DNA of 64,000 nt from positions 1 through 64,000 of the forward strand of contig JAFKEW010000046.1 in NCBI GenBank assembly GCA_017308375.1, written 5' to 3'. The position numbers and the translations under genes are program-made. Within the stretch, counting starts at the first letter, position 1, and every line of letters begins with the position of its first letter. Of this stretch, positions 17,766 through 26,461 are shown piece by piece. A model generated the notes under the pieces. The model was not told where the DNA came from and did no database searches. It worked only from the letters and a program-made list of their open reading frames with translations. The DNA is from Alphaproteobacteria bacterium (GTDB taxonomy: Bacteria; Pseudomonadota; Alphaproteobacteria; Micropepsales; Micropepsaceae).

Positions 17766-20361
17766 CCAGATGCCGGGCAAAGGCGCCATAACTGGTGCTG
17801 CGGGTTTCATCATAAAGGGAATCATCACCCACCAGTCGTTGCCCGCCGTCGCGCTGTATGGGCCGCATCAACAGACTATAGGTGGATTGGGAGTGGAAGG
17901 GGAGCGCCCATTCCAGCGGAATGCGCACCACAATGCCTTTGTCGAAACTGCCTTCGCCGAATTTTGAGAACGGCACATTGGTGAAGGTGGCAAAGGCGCC
18001 GATCTCCACACCGCTCTCGAAGCGGCGCGTCACTTCCAGCGTGGCGCCGTAATCGCCCGCCAGATAGCGCCCGGCGTGGACGTTGAAGTTCAGTCCGTAC
18101 CACGGCGATTCGTAATACAGCGTCACATGCCCGGTCAGCACGTTATAGTTCTGGAAACCGAACAGGCGGTTGAAGTCGCGCTGCCACACTTGATAGAGGT
18201 CGGCACCGATCACCACCCGTGAATTCTTCGGCCGCCACACCACCTGAACGCCACCGCCGCCGAACATGTCTTCCAGATAACCTGCCGAGATTTGCGCAAA
18301 CACATCCGGCGAAAGCCGCGTGCGATAGGAGGCGGTCAGGTTCGCAATCCCGTCCAGCCCTTTCTTGTAATATTTCTGCACATCGCTGCGCACATGCGGA
18401 AGCTCGCTGTTGCTCTCGCGGCGGAAGGTGAAGTTGTTGAAGATGTTCGCGTCCAGTGTGGCCGACAGGGTCAGGCCCGGATAAAGATCGATCGTGCTGT
18501 TGACCGCCACCAGCATTTGCACCTGCAACGGCAATTCGGGATCGAAGGCGCTCTGCCGTGTCGCGGGCGAAATCGACCACGACAACCGCGGATAATTGTC
18601 GCCGATATTGGCGTCGAGCATCGGATTGCTGGCTGGTGCCGGTTTGATGGTCAGCGCATCGCCCATCTCGGCCGTGCCGCCATTGGCCAGCAGAACGCGT
18701 TCCAGCGTGCTGCGCAAAATCTGGGTCTGGCGTACCGGCACGCCGTGAATCACCGAAACCAGATGGAAAATTTCCACATCGGGCGGGGCCGCCGCCATCA
18801 GAATGCGCGCCAGCCGCCCCACCGCCTCGGTCTCCAGATAGTAGTGGGTGTTGGTGAAATAGACCCAGATCTCGCTCCGCTCGAGGCCCACAGCATCGAT
18901 ATGGATCACCTGTTCCGCCGCGGCGGTGCGGATGCGCGCCTCCACGGCTGCGGCGCTGACCGGGCCGCTTGCAGCATCGCGTGCCTCGGCCGCCGTGTCG
19001 AACAGGCCGGCGATGCGCCCACGGCTGTAGAAGACCGCGCTCTGCGGCAGCGCGGGCGGCAGATCGCACACCGCCACCGCCCCGTCGTCGGAATTGAGAT
19101 TGGTCAGCGCGACCGAACGCAGGCCCAGATGTGTCTGTGCCGAAAGCCGCGCATAGCGGGCACAGCGTTGCGCCGTCGCCTTGCCGGCACTGACATTGAT
19201 CACCAGTGTGCGGCCGTCGATTTCATAATCCGCGATTTCATCGCCGTTGTCGGTCAGAAGATTTGCCAGCGATGCCGCGCTCCAGGCGCTGCTTTTCGCC
19301 GGACCGGGCAGGGTTTCCAGCAGATTGCGGTTCTGCAGGCGCACGATGGCGTGCTGCTGCTGTTCCAGGGTGCGTTCGCGCACCGGGGGCGGCTGGGCGC
19401 CCAGCTTGGCACCACTCAGCGCCTTGGTCGGATCGGCATCGACCGTCAGGCTGATGCCGTAGGTCGTTCCATAGAGCCAGCCTGCGCCCAGCGTAATGTG
19501 CTCGATCGGCCGCCACGACAGCCCGACATTCACCGGCATCCGCCGTTTCATCAGGCCGTAGAAATTTTCCTCCTCATAGCGGTCGCTGCTGTATTCGACC
19601 AGAAAATCCAGATTGTGCACCGGCGTATGCCAGATCAGGCCGCCGAACAGGCCCACCTTGCGGCCGTGGAAAAGCTCGCCGGTGTTGAACTCCCCGGTGT
19701 TGATTACATGCTTGCGGGTTTTGAAAGAGGACAGCACCAGCCCGATCGGATTGTCGAACGCGCCGATGGAGCCGAGCCGTCCCCAGCCGATGCCAAGCGT
19801 GGCATCGAAATCGCGCCCGATCCGTTTGCTCGCAACCAGATATTCTGCGCCATAGATGCCGGTGCCGACCAGATCGCGCACACCGACGGAGATTTCCGGC
19901 CAGTCCACCGTTTCCTGAAACAGCCTGAGCCTCAGGCCGAAACTGCGGTCATAGTAGTTCTGGTTGAACAGGCCGGAGAGGTGGCTATAACGGAAGGCAG
20001 TGGAAAGCCATGGCAGCGCCTGAAAACTGAAACCATAGCGCTGTGTATTCTCAAGGGCGGAGATCGAAACACTGATCTCCCCGTCCGGCGCCATGCGCGC
20101 GCTCGGCATGTCGATAAGGCCGGCTTCGCCGTAGAGGTTGCGCGGCAGGAAGGGCCCTTCCAGCGAGGGCCCGGCCGCGTGCGCCGGCGCCGCCAGCACA
20201 AGGACCGGCGCCGCCAGCACGAGAACCGGCGCCGCCAGCATGAGGACCGGCACCGCCATCGCGAGCACCGCGCCGGCAAGACCCGCAAGCGCCGCCGCGA
20301 TCCGGCGCCTCGCGGCGGGACGGCGAAATCTCGCTCCGCAGCAATCCTCCTCGGTGACCAA
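17746..20361 (-). CDS. YjbH/GfcD-like outer-membrane polysaccharide export protein
   Basis: An 871-residue exported protein of the YjbH family, predicted to form outer-membrane beta-barrels. After an unusual signal region, the mature protein opens with NLYGEAGLIDMPSARMAPDG, the hallmark of YjbH, followed by strand-rich sequence (GFSFQALPWLSTAFRYSHL). A second strand-rich half starts near residue 600 and ends with FDKGIVVRIPLEW and GDDSLYDETRSTSYG. The family works with YjbF in secreting or organising exopolysaccharide. The frame starts at TTG (20361) with no convincing ATG before the hydrophobic core, so the true start is uncertain. A 21-bp tandem repeat lies in the signal-peptide region. Confidence 0.85.
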   Translation of the reverse strand: MVTEEDCCGARFRRPAARRRIAAALAGLAGAVLAMAVPVLMLAAPVLVLAAPVLVLAAPAHAAGPSLEGPFLPRNLYGEAGLIDMPSARMAPDGEISVSISALENTQRYGFSFQALPWLSTAFRYSHLSGLFNQNYYDRSFGLRLRLFQETVDWPEISVGVRDLVGTGIYGAEYLVASKRIGRDFDATLGIGWGRLGSIGAFDNPIGLVLSSFKTRKHVINTGEFNTGELFHGRKVGLFGGLIWHTPVHNLDFLVEYSSDRYEEENFYGLMKRRMPVNVGLSWRPIEHITLGAGWLYGTTYGISLTVDADPTKALSGAKLGAQPPPVRERTLEQQQHAIVRLQNRNLLETLPGPAKSSAWSAASLANLLTDNGDEIADYEIDGRTLVINVSAGKATAQRCARYARLSAQTHLGLRSVALTNLNSDDGAVAVCDLPPALPQSAVFYSRGRIAGLFDTAAEARDAASGPVSAAAVEARIRTAAAEQVIHIDAVGLERSEIWVYFTNTHYYLETEAVGRLARILMAAAPPDVEIFHLVSVIHGVPVRQTQILRSTLERVLLANGGTAEMGDALTIKPAPASNPMLDANIGDNYPRLSWSISPATRQSAFDPELPLQVQMLVAVNSTIDLYPGLTLSATLDANIFNNFTFRRESNSELPHVRSDVQKYYKKGLDGIANLTASYRTRLSPDVFAQISAGYLEDMFGGGGVQVVWRPKNSRVVIGADLYQVWQRDFNRLFGFQNYNVLTGHVTLYYESPWYGLNFNVHAGRYLAGDYGATLEVTRRFESGVEIGAFATFTNVPFSKFGEGSFDKGIVVRIPLEWALPFHSQSTYSLLMRPIQRDGGQRLVGDDSLYDETRSTSYGAFARHLDDIANP
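20186..20269 (-). repeat. 21-bp tandem repeat inside the yjbH-like signal peptide
   Basis: Three near-identical 21-bp units (20186-20206, 20207-20227, 20228-20248) and a fourth, more diverged one (20249-20269) lie head to tail. In the protein they repeat APVLVLA (with one APVLMLA variant), lengthening the hydrophobic core. The unit is a multiple of three, so changes in copy number keep the frame. Confidence 0.85.
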
Positions 20362-20470
20362 AACAGCTATCTCGCTCGCGGCCGTTTTCTATGGCTTGGG
20401 CGTGCCCGGATGGCAAGCCGCGCGGGCGGTTTGGGGCCACCGATCCACATGAACCGGCGCCCGGAAGACC

Positions 20471-21787
20471 CTATTTCGCAGGCCCGGCCGTGGCCCGGCC
20501 CACGCTGACATAGGTGAAGCCCGCGTCCGCCATCAGGCCCGGCCGGTAAATGTTGCGCAGGTCGATCATCAGCGGCGTTTTCAGCAGCGATTTGACGCGG
20601 GGCAGGTCCAGCGCACGAAATTCATTCCATTCGGTCAGGATCACCACGCCATCGGCGCCATCCAGCGCTTCATAGGTGTCGGTGCAGAGGTCGAGCGTGA
20701 GCGATTTTGCCGCTTCCCTGGCGCCCTCGGGATCGTAGGCGCGGATGCGCGCACCGGCTTGTTGCAGATAGGGGACGATCACCAGGCTCGGTGCATCGCG
20801 CATATCGTCGGTATTGGGTTTGAAGGTCAGGCCCAGAATCGCGATGGTCTTGCCCTTCACCCCGCCAAAGGCGCGTTCGATCTTTTCCGCCATCTCGCGT
20901 TTGCGGGCGTCGTTCACCGCCACGACCGCTTCCACGATCCGTGCCGGTGCGCCTGCATCCTGCGAGGTTTTGAGCAGCGCCAGCGTATCCTTCGGAAAGC
21001 ACGATCCGCCGAAGCCGGGGCCCGCATGCAGGAATTTGTTGCCGATGCGCCCGTCCAGCCCGATGCCGCGCGCCACATCCTGCACGTCACCGCCCAGTTT
21101 CTCGCACAGATTGGCCATCTCGTTGATGAAGGTGATCTTGGTGGCAAGAAAGGCGTTGGCCGCGTATTTGATCAGTTCCGAACTTTCGCGCGTGGTGAAG
21201 ATGATCGGCGTCTCATTCAGATAAAGCGGGCGATAGATTTCGCGCATCACATTGCGCGCGCGTTCGCCGTCGCAGCCGCAGACCACGCGATCCGGCCTGC
21301 GGAAATCCTCGATCGCAGACCCCTCGCGCAGAAATTCCGGGTTGGAGGCGACATCGAAATCGCCGTGGGGAGAGGTTTCTCGAACGATCTGTTCCACCTT
21401 GCGGCTGGTGCCGACCGGCACGGTCGATTTGGTGACGATCACCGCATAACGGTCGATCAGCCCCGCCACCTCTTTCGCCGCTGCAAAGACATATTGCAGG
21501 TCGGCATGACCATCGCCGCGGCGGCTTGGCGTGCCCACCGCGATGAACACCGCGTCCGCCCCCGGCACGGCCTTTTTCAGGTCATTGGTGAAGGAAAGCC
21601 GCCCCGCCTTCACATTGGCGGCCACCACCTCGTCAAGACCCGGCTCGAAAATCGGGATCACGCCTTTTTCCAGGGCGTCGATCTTGGCCTGATCCTTGTC
21701 CACGCAGATCACGTCGTGACCGAATTCCGACAGGCAGGCGCCTGAAACGAGCCCGACATACCCGGTTCCGATCATGGCAATCCGCAT
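20471..21787 (-). CDS. ugd: UDP-glucose 6-dehydrogenase
   Basis: A 438-residue enzyme oxidising UDP-glucose to UDP-glucuronate with two NAD+. The N-terminal Rossmann fold has IGTGYVGLVSG from residue 6, and EFLREGSAIEDFRRPDRVV follows near 150. The catalytic cysteine is in GPGFGGSCFPKDTLAL near residue 262, and the C-terminal domain has LGLTFKPNTDDMRDAPS. It lies on the same strand as galU with a 162-bp gap. Together with galU and the epimerase at 22935 it makes the UDP-uronic acid supply for the exopolysaccharide whose export genes are next door. Confidence 0.96.
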   Translation of the reverse strand: MRIAMIGTGYVGLVSGACLSEFGHDVICVDKDQAKIDALEKGVIPIFEPGLDEVVAANVKAGRLSFTNDLKKAVPGADAVFIAVGTPSRRGDGHADLQYVFAAAKEVAGLIDRYAVIVTKSTVPVGTSRKVEQIVRETSPHGDFDVASNPEFLREGSAIEDFRRPDRVVCGCDGERARNVMREIYRPLYLNETPIIFTTRESSELIKYAANAFLATKITFINEMANLCEKLGGDVQDVARGIGLDGRIGNKFLHAGPGFGGSCFPKDTLALLKTSQDAGAPARIVEAVVAVNDARKREMAEKIERAFGGVKGKTIAILGLTFKPNTDDMRDAPSLVIVPYLQQAGARIRAYDPEGAREAAKSLTLDLCTDTYEALDGADGVVILTEWNEFRALDLPRVKSLLKTPLMIDLRNIYRPGLMADAGFTYVSVGRATAGPAK

Positions 21788-21949
21788 CTGGAAGTCCTCT
21801 TAAAGTGCAAATCCGCTCTTGCTCTGGGGCCGGCGCTGTTTCGCCCGGAATCCGCGGTCCCTGCAAGGGTTGATCCCCTACATCCTTAATCCGCTGATTA
21901 ACACGGGAAATCGGGCACTCTCGTGACGATTGGCACCCGTCACCGGTGC

Positions 21950-22831
21950 TTAAAGATTAATGGTTTTCAGCATGGCCCTGAGCGAGGGCGCAATGTCCGG
22001 CCGCGACAGGCCGACCGCGATATTGGCCTGCAGGAAACCTTCCTTGCTGCCGCAGTCATAGCGGGTGCAATTGGTCTTCACCGCGTGGAACGGCACCTGG
22101 CCGATCAGCTTGGCCATGGAATCGGTCAGTTGGATTTCACCGCCGGCGCCTTTTTCCTTGCGGTCCAGTTCGATGAACACCTGTGGGTCGAGGATGTAAC
22201 GTCCGATCACCGTCAACCGCGATGGCGCCATGGCGGGGTCGGGTTTTTCCACCACGCCTTTTACCTCCACCGCGTTGCCCTTTTCGGCACCCGGCGCGAT
22301 CACACCGTAACGCTTCACTTCTTCCAGCGGTTTTTCTTCCGCCGCCACCACCACGCCGCCACCGACGCGATTGTAAACCTCGATCATCTGCTTCAGGGCA
22401 CCGGGCGTGCCCACCATCAGATCGTCGGGCAGAAGCACGGCAAAGGGTTCGTCGCCCACGAAATGGCGGGCACACCACACCGCATGGCCAAGGCCCAGCG
22501 GGCTCTGCTGCCGGGTGAAACTGACCGAACCGGTGACCGGAAGGTCTTCCAATAGGCCGTTCAGTTCCGCCGTGCGGCCGCGGGCGCGCAACAGGGCTTC
22601 CAACTCATAGGCATGGTCGAAATGGTCTTCGATCACATGCTTCCCGCGGCCGGTAACGAAGATGAATTGTTCAATGCCGGCTTCCATCGCCTCTTCAACC
22701 GCGTACTGGACCACTGGCTTGTCCACCACGGTCAGCATTTCCTTCGGCACCGCCTTGGTGGCGGGAAGAAAGCGCGTGCCCATGCCGGCAACCGGCAGGA
22801 CGGCTTTACGAACGGGCTTGGGCTGAGACAT
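21950..22831 (-). CDS. galU: UTP-glucose-1-phosphate uridylyltransferase
   Basis: A 293-residue nucleotidyltransferase making UDP-glucose from UTP and glucose-1-phosphate. The N-terminal nucleotide motif AVLPVAGMGTRFLPATKAVPKEML and KPVVQYAVEEA are canonical for GalU, as are the later GLGHAVWCA and YDCGSKEGFLQANI segments. The length matches the bacterial family. It precedes ugd in the direction of transcription and is divergent from the epimerase gene with about 100 bp between, so the three genes can share a control region. Confidence 0.96.
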   Translation of the reverse strand: MSQPKPVRKAVLPVAGMGTRFLPATKAVPKEMLTVVDKPVVQYAVEEAMEAGIEQFIFVTGRGKHVIEDHFDHAYELEALLRARGRTAELNGLLEDLPVTGSVSFTRQQSPLGLGHAVWCARHFVGDEPFAVLLPDDLMVGTPGALKQMIEVYNRVGGGVVVAAEEKPLEEVKRYGVIAPGAEKGNAVEVKGVVEKPDPAMAPSRLTVIGRYILDPQVFIELDRKEKGAGGEIQLTDSMAKLIGQVPFHAVKTNCTRYDCGSKEGFLQANIAVGLSRPDIAPSLRAMLKTINL

Positions 22832-22934
22832 GAGGTTTGCCGGATACGGGATTGCGTGGAGGCGGGGTTGAAAGCGCGCCTTTCATGGCATACTGCGCGG
22901 GCGATCTCCAGCGCTTCAAAGGTTTGGCCACAAA

Positions 22935-23912
22935 ATGAACATCTTTCTCACCGGCGGCGCGGGCTTCATCGGTTTTCACACGGCCATGGCGCTTCTGGGC
23001 CGCGGCCATCGCATCACCGCGGTGGATGAGGTTAACGCCTATTACGATCCGCGTCTCAAGGAAGCACGTCTGGCCGAACTGCAAAAAAATCCCGGCTTCC
23101 GTTTCGTCCGCACCGATATTGCGGCGCCCGGTGCGCTGGCCGCCGCTGCGGGCGGGGAACGCTATGATCTGATCCTGCATCTCGCCGCCCAGGCCGGTGT
23201 GCGTTATGCGCTGAAAGATCCGGCCGCCTACACGCGATCCAATCTCGTCGGCCATCACAATGTGCTCGAATTTGCACGCACCCATCCGGGGCTCGCTCAT
23301 CTCGTCTATGCCTCGTCCAGTTCTGTTTACGGCAACGATACGGTGGCGCCGTTCTCTGAAAACGCGCGGGCCGACAAGCCGGTTTCCTATTACGGGGCGA
23401 CCAAGCGTGCGGGCGAACTTCTGTCCTATTCCTATGCCGGGCTTTACGGCCTGAAACAGACGGGCCTGCGCTTTTTTACCGTTTACGGTCCCTTCGGCCG
23501 CCCGGATATGGCGTATTGGAGTTTCACCGACCTGATCTTGAAGGGGCAGCCGATTCCCGTCTTCGGCGGCGGCAAATTGCGGCGCGATTTCACCTATATT
23601 GACGATATCGTGGCGGCATTGGTGCGCATCGTCGAAACGCCCTATCCGCAGGCCGATGACGTGCCGCACCGCGTCTACAATCTCGGCAACAGCCACCCGG
23701 AAGATGTGCTGGGCCTGATCGCCACCATCGAACAGGCCACCGGCAAAAAGGCCATCATCAACCACACCGAAGGCCCTGCGGGCGATGTGCGCGAAACCTA
23801 TGCCGATATAGCGCGTGCCGCGGCCGATTTCGGCTTTGCCCCGCATGTGCCGCTGAGCGAGGGCATTCCCCGGTTTGTCGAATGGTTCCGGCAGTATCAT
23901 AATCTCCCCTGA
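22935..23912 (+). CDS. NAD-dependent epimerase, UDP-glucuronate 4-epimerase-like
   Basis: A 325-residue short-chain-dehydrogenase type sugar-nucleotide epimerase. It has the NAD-binding FLTGGAGFIGFHTA (from residue 4), DLILHLAAQAGVRYAL, the serine triad region SSSSVYGND, and the catalytic Tyr and Lys in YYGATKRAGE near residues 152-161. The AGVRYAL stretch, the GLRFFTVYGPFGRPDMA segment and the YIDDIV motif are typical of UDP-glucuronate/UDP-galacturonate 4-epimerases. Given ugd and galU divergently upstream, conversion of UDP-glucuronate to UDP-galacturonate is the likely role, though a UDP-glucose epimerase is not excluded. Confidence 0.85.
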   Translation: MNIFLTGGAGFIGFHTAMALLGRGHRITAVDEVNAYYDPRLKEARLAELQKNPGFRFVRTDIAAPGALAAAAGGERYDLILHLAAQAGVRYALKDPAAYTRSNLVGHHNVLEFARTHPGLAHLVYASSSSVYGNDTVAPFSENARADKPVSYYGATKRAGELLSYSYAGLYGLKQTGLRFFTVYGPFGRPDMAYWSFTDLILKGQPIPVFGGGKLRRDFTYIDDIVAALVRIVETPYPQADDVPHRVYNLGNSHPEDVLGLIATIEQATGKKAIINHTEGPAGDVRETYADIARAAADFGFAPHVPLSEGIPRFVEWFRQYHNLP

Positions 23913-23933
23913 TCACCGGCCGGGGGGCATGGT

Positions 23934-24905
23934 TTGCGGGGCCACTTCTATCTTGCCGCGGTTTTGTCGCTGGGGCTTGCCGCAAGCACCGCCAGTGCTG
24001 CGGCGCCGACACCGCAAATGGTGGCGGATGCGCTTTCCGCCGGAAACGATCCTTATACGGAACAATTGGCAAATACGCTGCTGGCGGGTGAAAGTCTTTC
24101 GCCGGTTGATCGTGCCCATGTGCTGATGGCGCGCGGGCTGGTGCGTGCCCATCTTGGCCGCCCTGCCGCCGCACTCGCCGATTTCTCTGCCGCCATGGCG
24201 CTCGGCAGCTTGACGCGCGCCGAAACGGTTCGGGCCTTGTTCGACCGCGGTGTGGTGCTGGATGAGCTTGGCCGCACCGAAGACGCCATCGCCAGTTACG
24301 ATGCCGCGATCGCGCAGGCACCGGACTTTGCCGCTGCTCTCAACAATCGCGCCAATGCCTGGCGCAGGTTCGGCCGGTTCGATCTCGCGGCGCGCGATTA
24401 CACCGCTTCGCTCGACGCCGGCAATCCGCAGCCGGAATATCCGCTCGCTGGTCTTGCGCAGATTTCCGTGGCGACGGGCAACAACGATGCCGCAAAGGCC
24501 TTCTATCGCCAGGCGCTGTCGGTCAATCCGCAATATGGGGCAGCGGCGCATGGCCTTGCCGCGCTGGAAAGCGCGCCGCATCTGCGCCCGCCAAAGACGC
24601 AATCGCCCCAACCCGAACCGGCCCCGCCGCTGCCCGAAGCGCGGGCGCCGGCCGTGGCGGCCTCCGGCGGTGGCACCATCCAGATCGGCGCCTTCGCCGA
24701 TGTGGCCGGGGCCCAGGCTGCCTGGCATCGCATTGCGCGCGCCACAGCACCTTTGCTCGCGGCCCTCAGCCCCGCCATCACCCCGGTCGATCTGCCGGAT
24801 CATGGGCGGCTCTATCGCTTGCGGACCGGGCCGGTGCCCGCAGGCGCCTGCCAGCGGGTGCGTGCGGCGGGTTTCGGCTGTTTTCGGGTCACGCAGCACC
24901 CCTGA
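23934..24905 (+). CDS. Exported TPR protein with C-terminal SPOR domain
   Basis: A 323-residue protein with a signal peptide (FYLAAVLSLGLAASTASA), at least four tetratricopeptide-like helical repeats between residues 40 and 210 (for example ALFDRGVVLDELGRTEDAIA and AAALNNRANAWRRFGRFDLA), a Pro-rich linker, and a C-terminal SPOR-like domain of about 75 residues beginning GGGTIQIGAFADVAGAQAAW. SPOR domains bind denuded septal peptidoglycan, so a cell-envelope or division role is likely. The start appears to be TTG at 23934 with a G-rich ribosome binding site; the nearby ATG is out of frame. It follows the epimerase by 21 bp and may be co-transcribed. Confidence 0.75.
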   Translation: MRGHFYLAAVLSLGLAASTASAAAPTPQMVADALSAGNDPYTEQLANTLLAGESLSPVDRAHVLMARGLVRAHLGRPAAALADFSAAMALGSLTRAETVRALFDRGVVLDELGRTEDAIASYDAAIAQAPDFAAALNNRANAWRRFGRFDLAARDYTASLDAGNPQPEYPLAGLAQISVATGNNDAAKAFYRQALSVNPQYGAAAHGLAALESAPHLRPPKTQSPQPEPAPPLPEARAPAVAASGGGTIQIGAFADVAGAQAAWHRIARATAPLLAALSPAITPVDLPDHGRLYRLRTGPVPAGACQRVRAAGFGCFRVTQHP

Positions 24906-24987
24906 CAAGCGCGGCCCTGATCCGCATTGCCGCCCCGGTTCAAACCTGATTTTCTGGCCCCAGAACCATCCTGAAGGACAGAAAAAA

Positions 24988-26439
24988 ATGACAGGGATTA
25001 CCGCTTACGGGGCTTACATTCCGCTGCGCCGGTTGCAGCGCAAGGCGATTGCTGCCGCCAATGCCTGGTTCGCGCCGGGCGCGCGCGGGGTTGGCGAACG
25101 CGCGATGGCCAATTGGGATGAAGACGCCATCACCATGGCGGTGGAAGCGGGGCGGGACTGCCTTCCGGCCACCGACGCGCTGAAAGACCGGGCCCATATC
25201 GATGCGATCTTCTTTGCCTCCACCAGCGCGCCCTTTCAGGACCGGCAGAATGCCGGCATTGCAGCCGCCGCTCTCAACCTTCCTGAAACCATCACCAGTG
25301 CCGATGTCACCGGTTCGCAGCGCGCCGGGCTCTCGGCCCTCTTTGCCGGGCTCGATGCGGTGGCCTCCGGCCGGGCCAGGGCGCCGATTGTGGTGGCGGG
25401 GGAAAAGCGCAAGGCCCGCGCCGCCTCAGCACAGGAAATGCAGTATGGCGATGCCGGTGCCGCGCTCGCCCTCGGCAAGGACAAGGTGATCGCGAAGTTG
25501 ATCGGCAGCCATTCGGTCACGCTCGATTTCGTCGATCATTTCCGTGGCGAGAATGAAGAATTCGATTATGGCTGGGAAGAACGCTGGATCCGCGATGAGG
25601 GCTACACCAAGATCGTGCCTGCCGCACTGAAGGCGCTGTTTGAAAAAACCGGCGTCGCCGCGTCCGACATCGCGCATTTCATCCTGCCATGCCCGTTTGC
25701 GAAACTCGATCAGACCATTGCCAAGCAAAGCGGCATCGATCCGGCGAAAACGCGCGACAATCTTGCGGCCACTGTGGGCGATTCGGGCGCTGCGCATGCG
25801 CTTCTGATGCTGGTACACACGCTGGAACAGGCCAAGCCGGGTGAAAAGATTTTGGTCGCCCAGTTCGGGCAGGGTTGCGACGCCGCGATTTTCGAGGTGA
25901 CGAAGGACATTGCCGAACTGTCGAAACGCAATGGCGTCACCGGCGCGCTCGCCCGTCGCAGGGAAGAAACCAATTATCTGCGCTACCTCGCTTTCAACGG
26001 CCTGATCGAGCTCGAAAAGGGCATGCGGGCGGAGGTGGACAAGAAAACCGCGCTGACCGTGCAATATCGCAAACGCGATATGCTGATGGGCCTTGTCGGC
26101 GGCAAATGCCGGGTCTGCGGCACGGCGCAATTCCCGCGCACGCGCATCTGCGTCAATCCCAATTGCCAGGAAGTGGATTCGCAAGACCCATACGGCTTTG
26201 CCGATCAACCGGCCAGCGTGCTGTCCTGGTCGGCGGACTTCCTGACCTATTCGATGGACCCGCCCAGCCATTACGGCATGGTCACCTTTGCCGAAGGGGG
26301 CCGCTTCCTGTCCGACATCACCGATGTCGAACAGGGACAGGTCGATTCCGGCATGAAGGTGCGCATGGCCTTCCGCATCAAGGATTTCGATCCGAAACGC
26401 GGCTTCGTGCGCTATTTCTGGAAGGCTGTTCCAGCATAA
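24988..26439 (+). CDS. HMG-CoA-synthase-like protein fused to a DUF35 zinc-ribbon/OB domain
   Basis: A 483-residue two-part protein. Residues 1-345 follow the hydroxymethylglutaryl-CoA synthase fold (GITAYGAYIPLRRL opening, AIFFASTSAPF, NLAATVGDSGAAHALLML). The remainder is a DUF35 module: a zinc ribbon with CRVC near 375-378 and CVNPNC near 387-392, then an OB-fold acyl-CoA-associated domain. By eye the segment holding the HMGS catalytic Cys aligns with TGSQRAGLSAL, putting Gln at that place, and the catalytic His region (F-H-x-P-F) reads LPCPF. So ordinary HMGS activity is doubtful. DUF35 proteins bridge thiolases and condensing enzymes in known complexes; a thiolase gene lies 2.1 kb downstream. 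The ATG at 24988 follows GAAGGA. Confidence 0.85.
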   Translation: MTGITAYGAYIPLRRLQRKAIAAANAWFAPGARGVGERAMANWDEDAITMAVEAGRDCLPATDALKDRAHIDAIFFASTSAPFQDRQNAGIAAAALNLPETITSADVTGSQRAGLSALFAGLDAVASGRARAPIVVAGEKRKARAASAQEMQYGDAGAALALGKDKVIAKLIGSHSVTLDFVDHFRGENEEFDYGWEERWIRDEGYTKIVPAALKALFEKTGVAASDIAHFILPCPFAKLDQTIAKQSGIDPAKTRDNLAATVGDSGAAHALLMLVHTLEQAKPGEKILVAQFGQGCDAAIFEVTKDIAELSKRNGVTGALARRREETNYLRYLAFNGLIELEKGMRAEVDKKTALTVQYRKRDMLMGLVGGKCRVCGTAQFPRTRICVNPNCQEVDSQDPYGFADQPASVLSWSADFLTYSMDPPSHYGMVTFAEGGRFLSDITDVEQGQVDSGMKVRMAFRIKDFDPKRGFVRYFWKAVPA

Positions 26440-26461
26440 CCAAACATCGGGAGACGCGCCC

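Noticed and set aside
18292..20508. 738-codon open frame on the plus strand over the yjbH-like gene
   Set aside because: Shadow frame with no fold-like pattern; the minus-strand frame has clear YjbH features and strand-rich sequence.
24250..24987. Upstream extension of the HMGS-like frame
   Set aside because: It overlaps the TPR/SPOR gene in another frame and has no resemblance to the family; the ATG at 24988 has a ribosome binding site and fits the family start.
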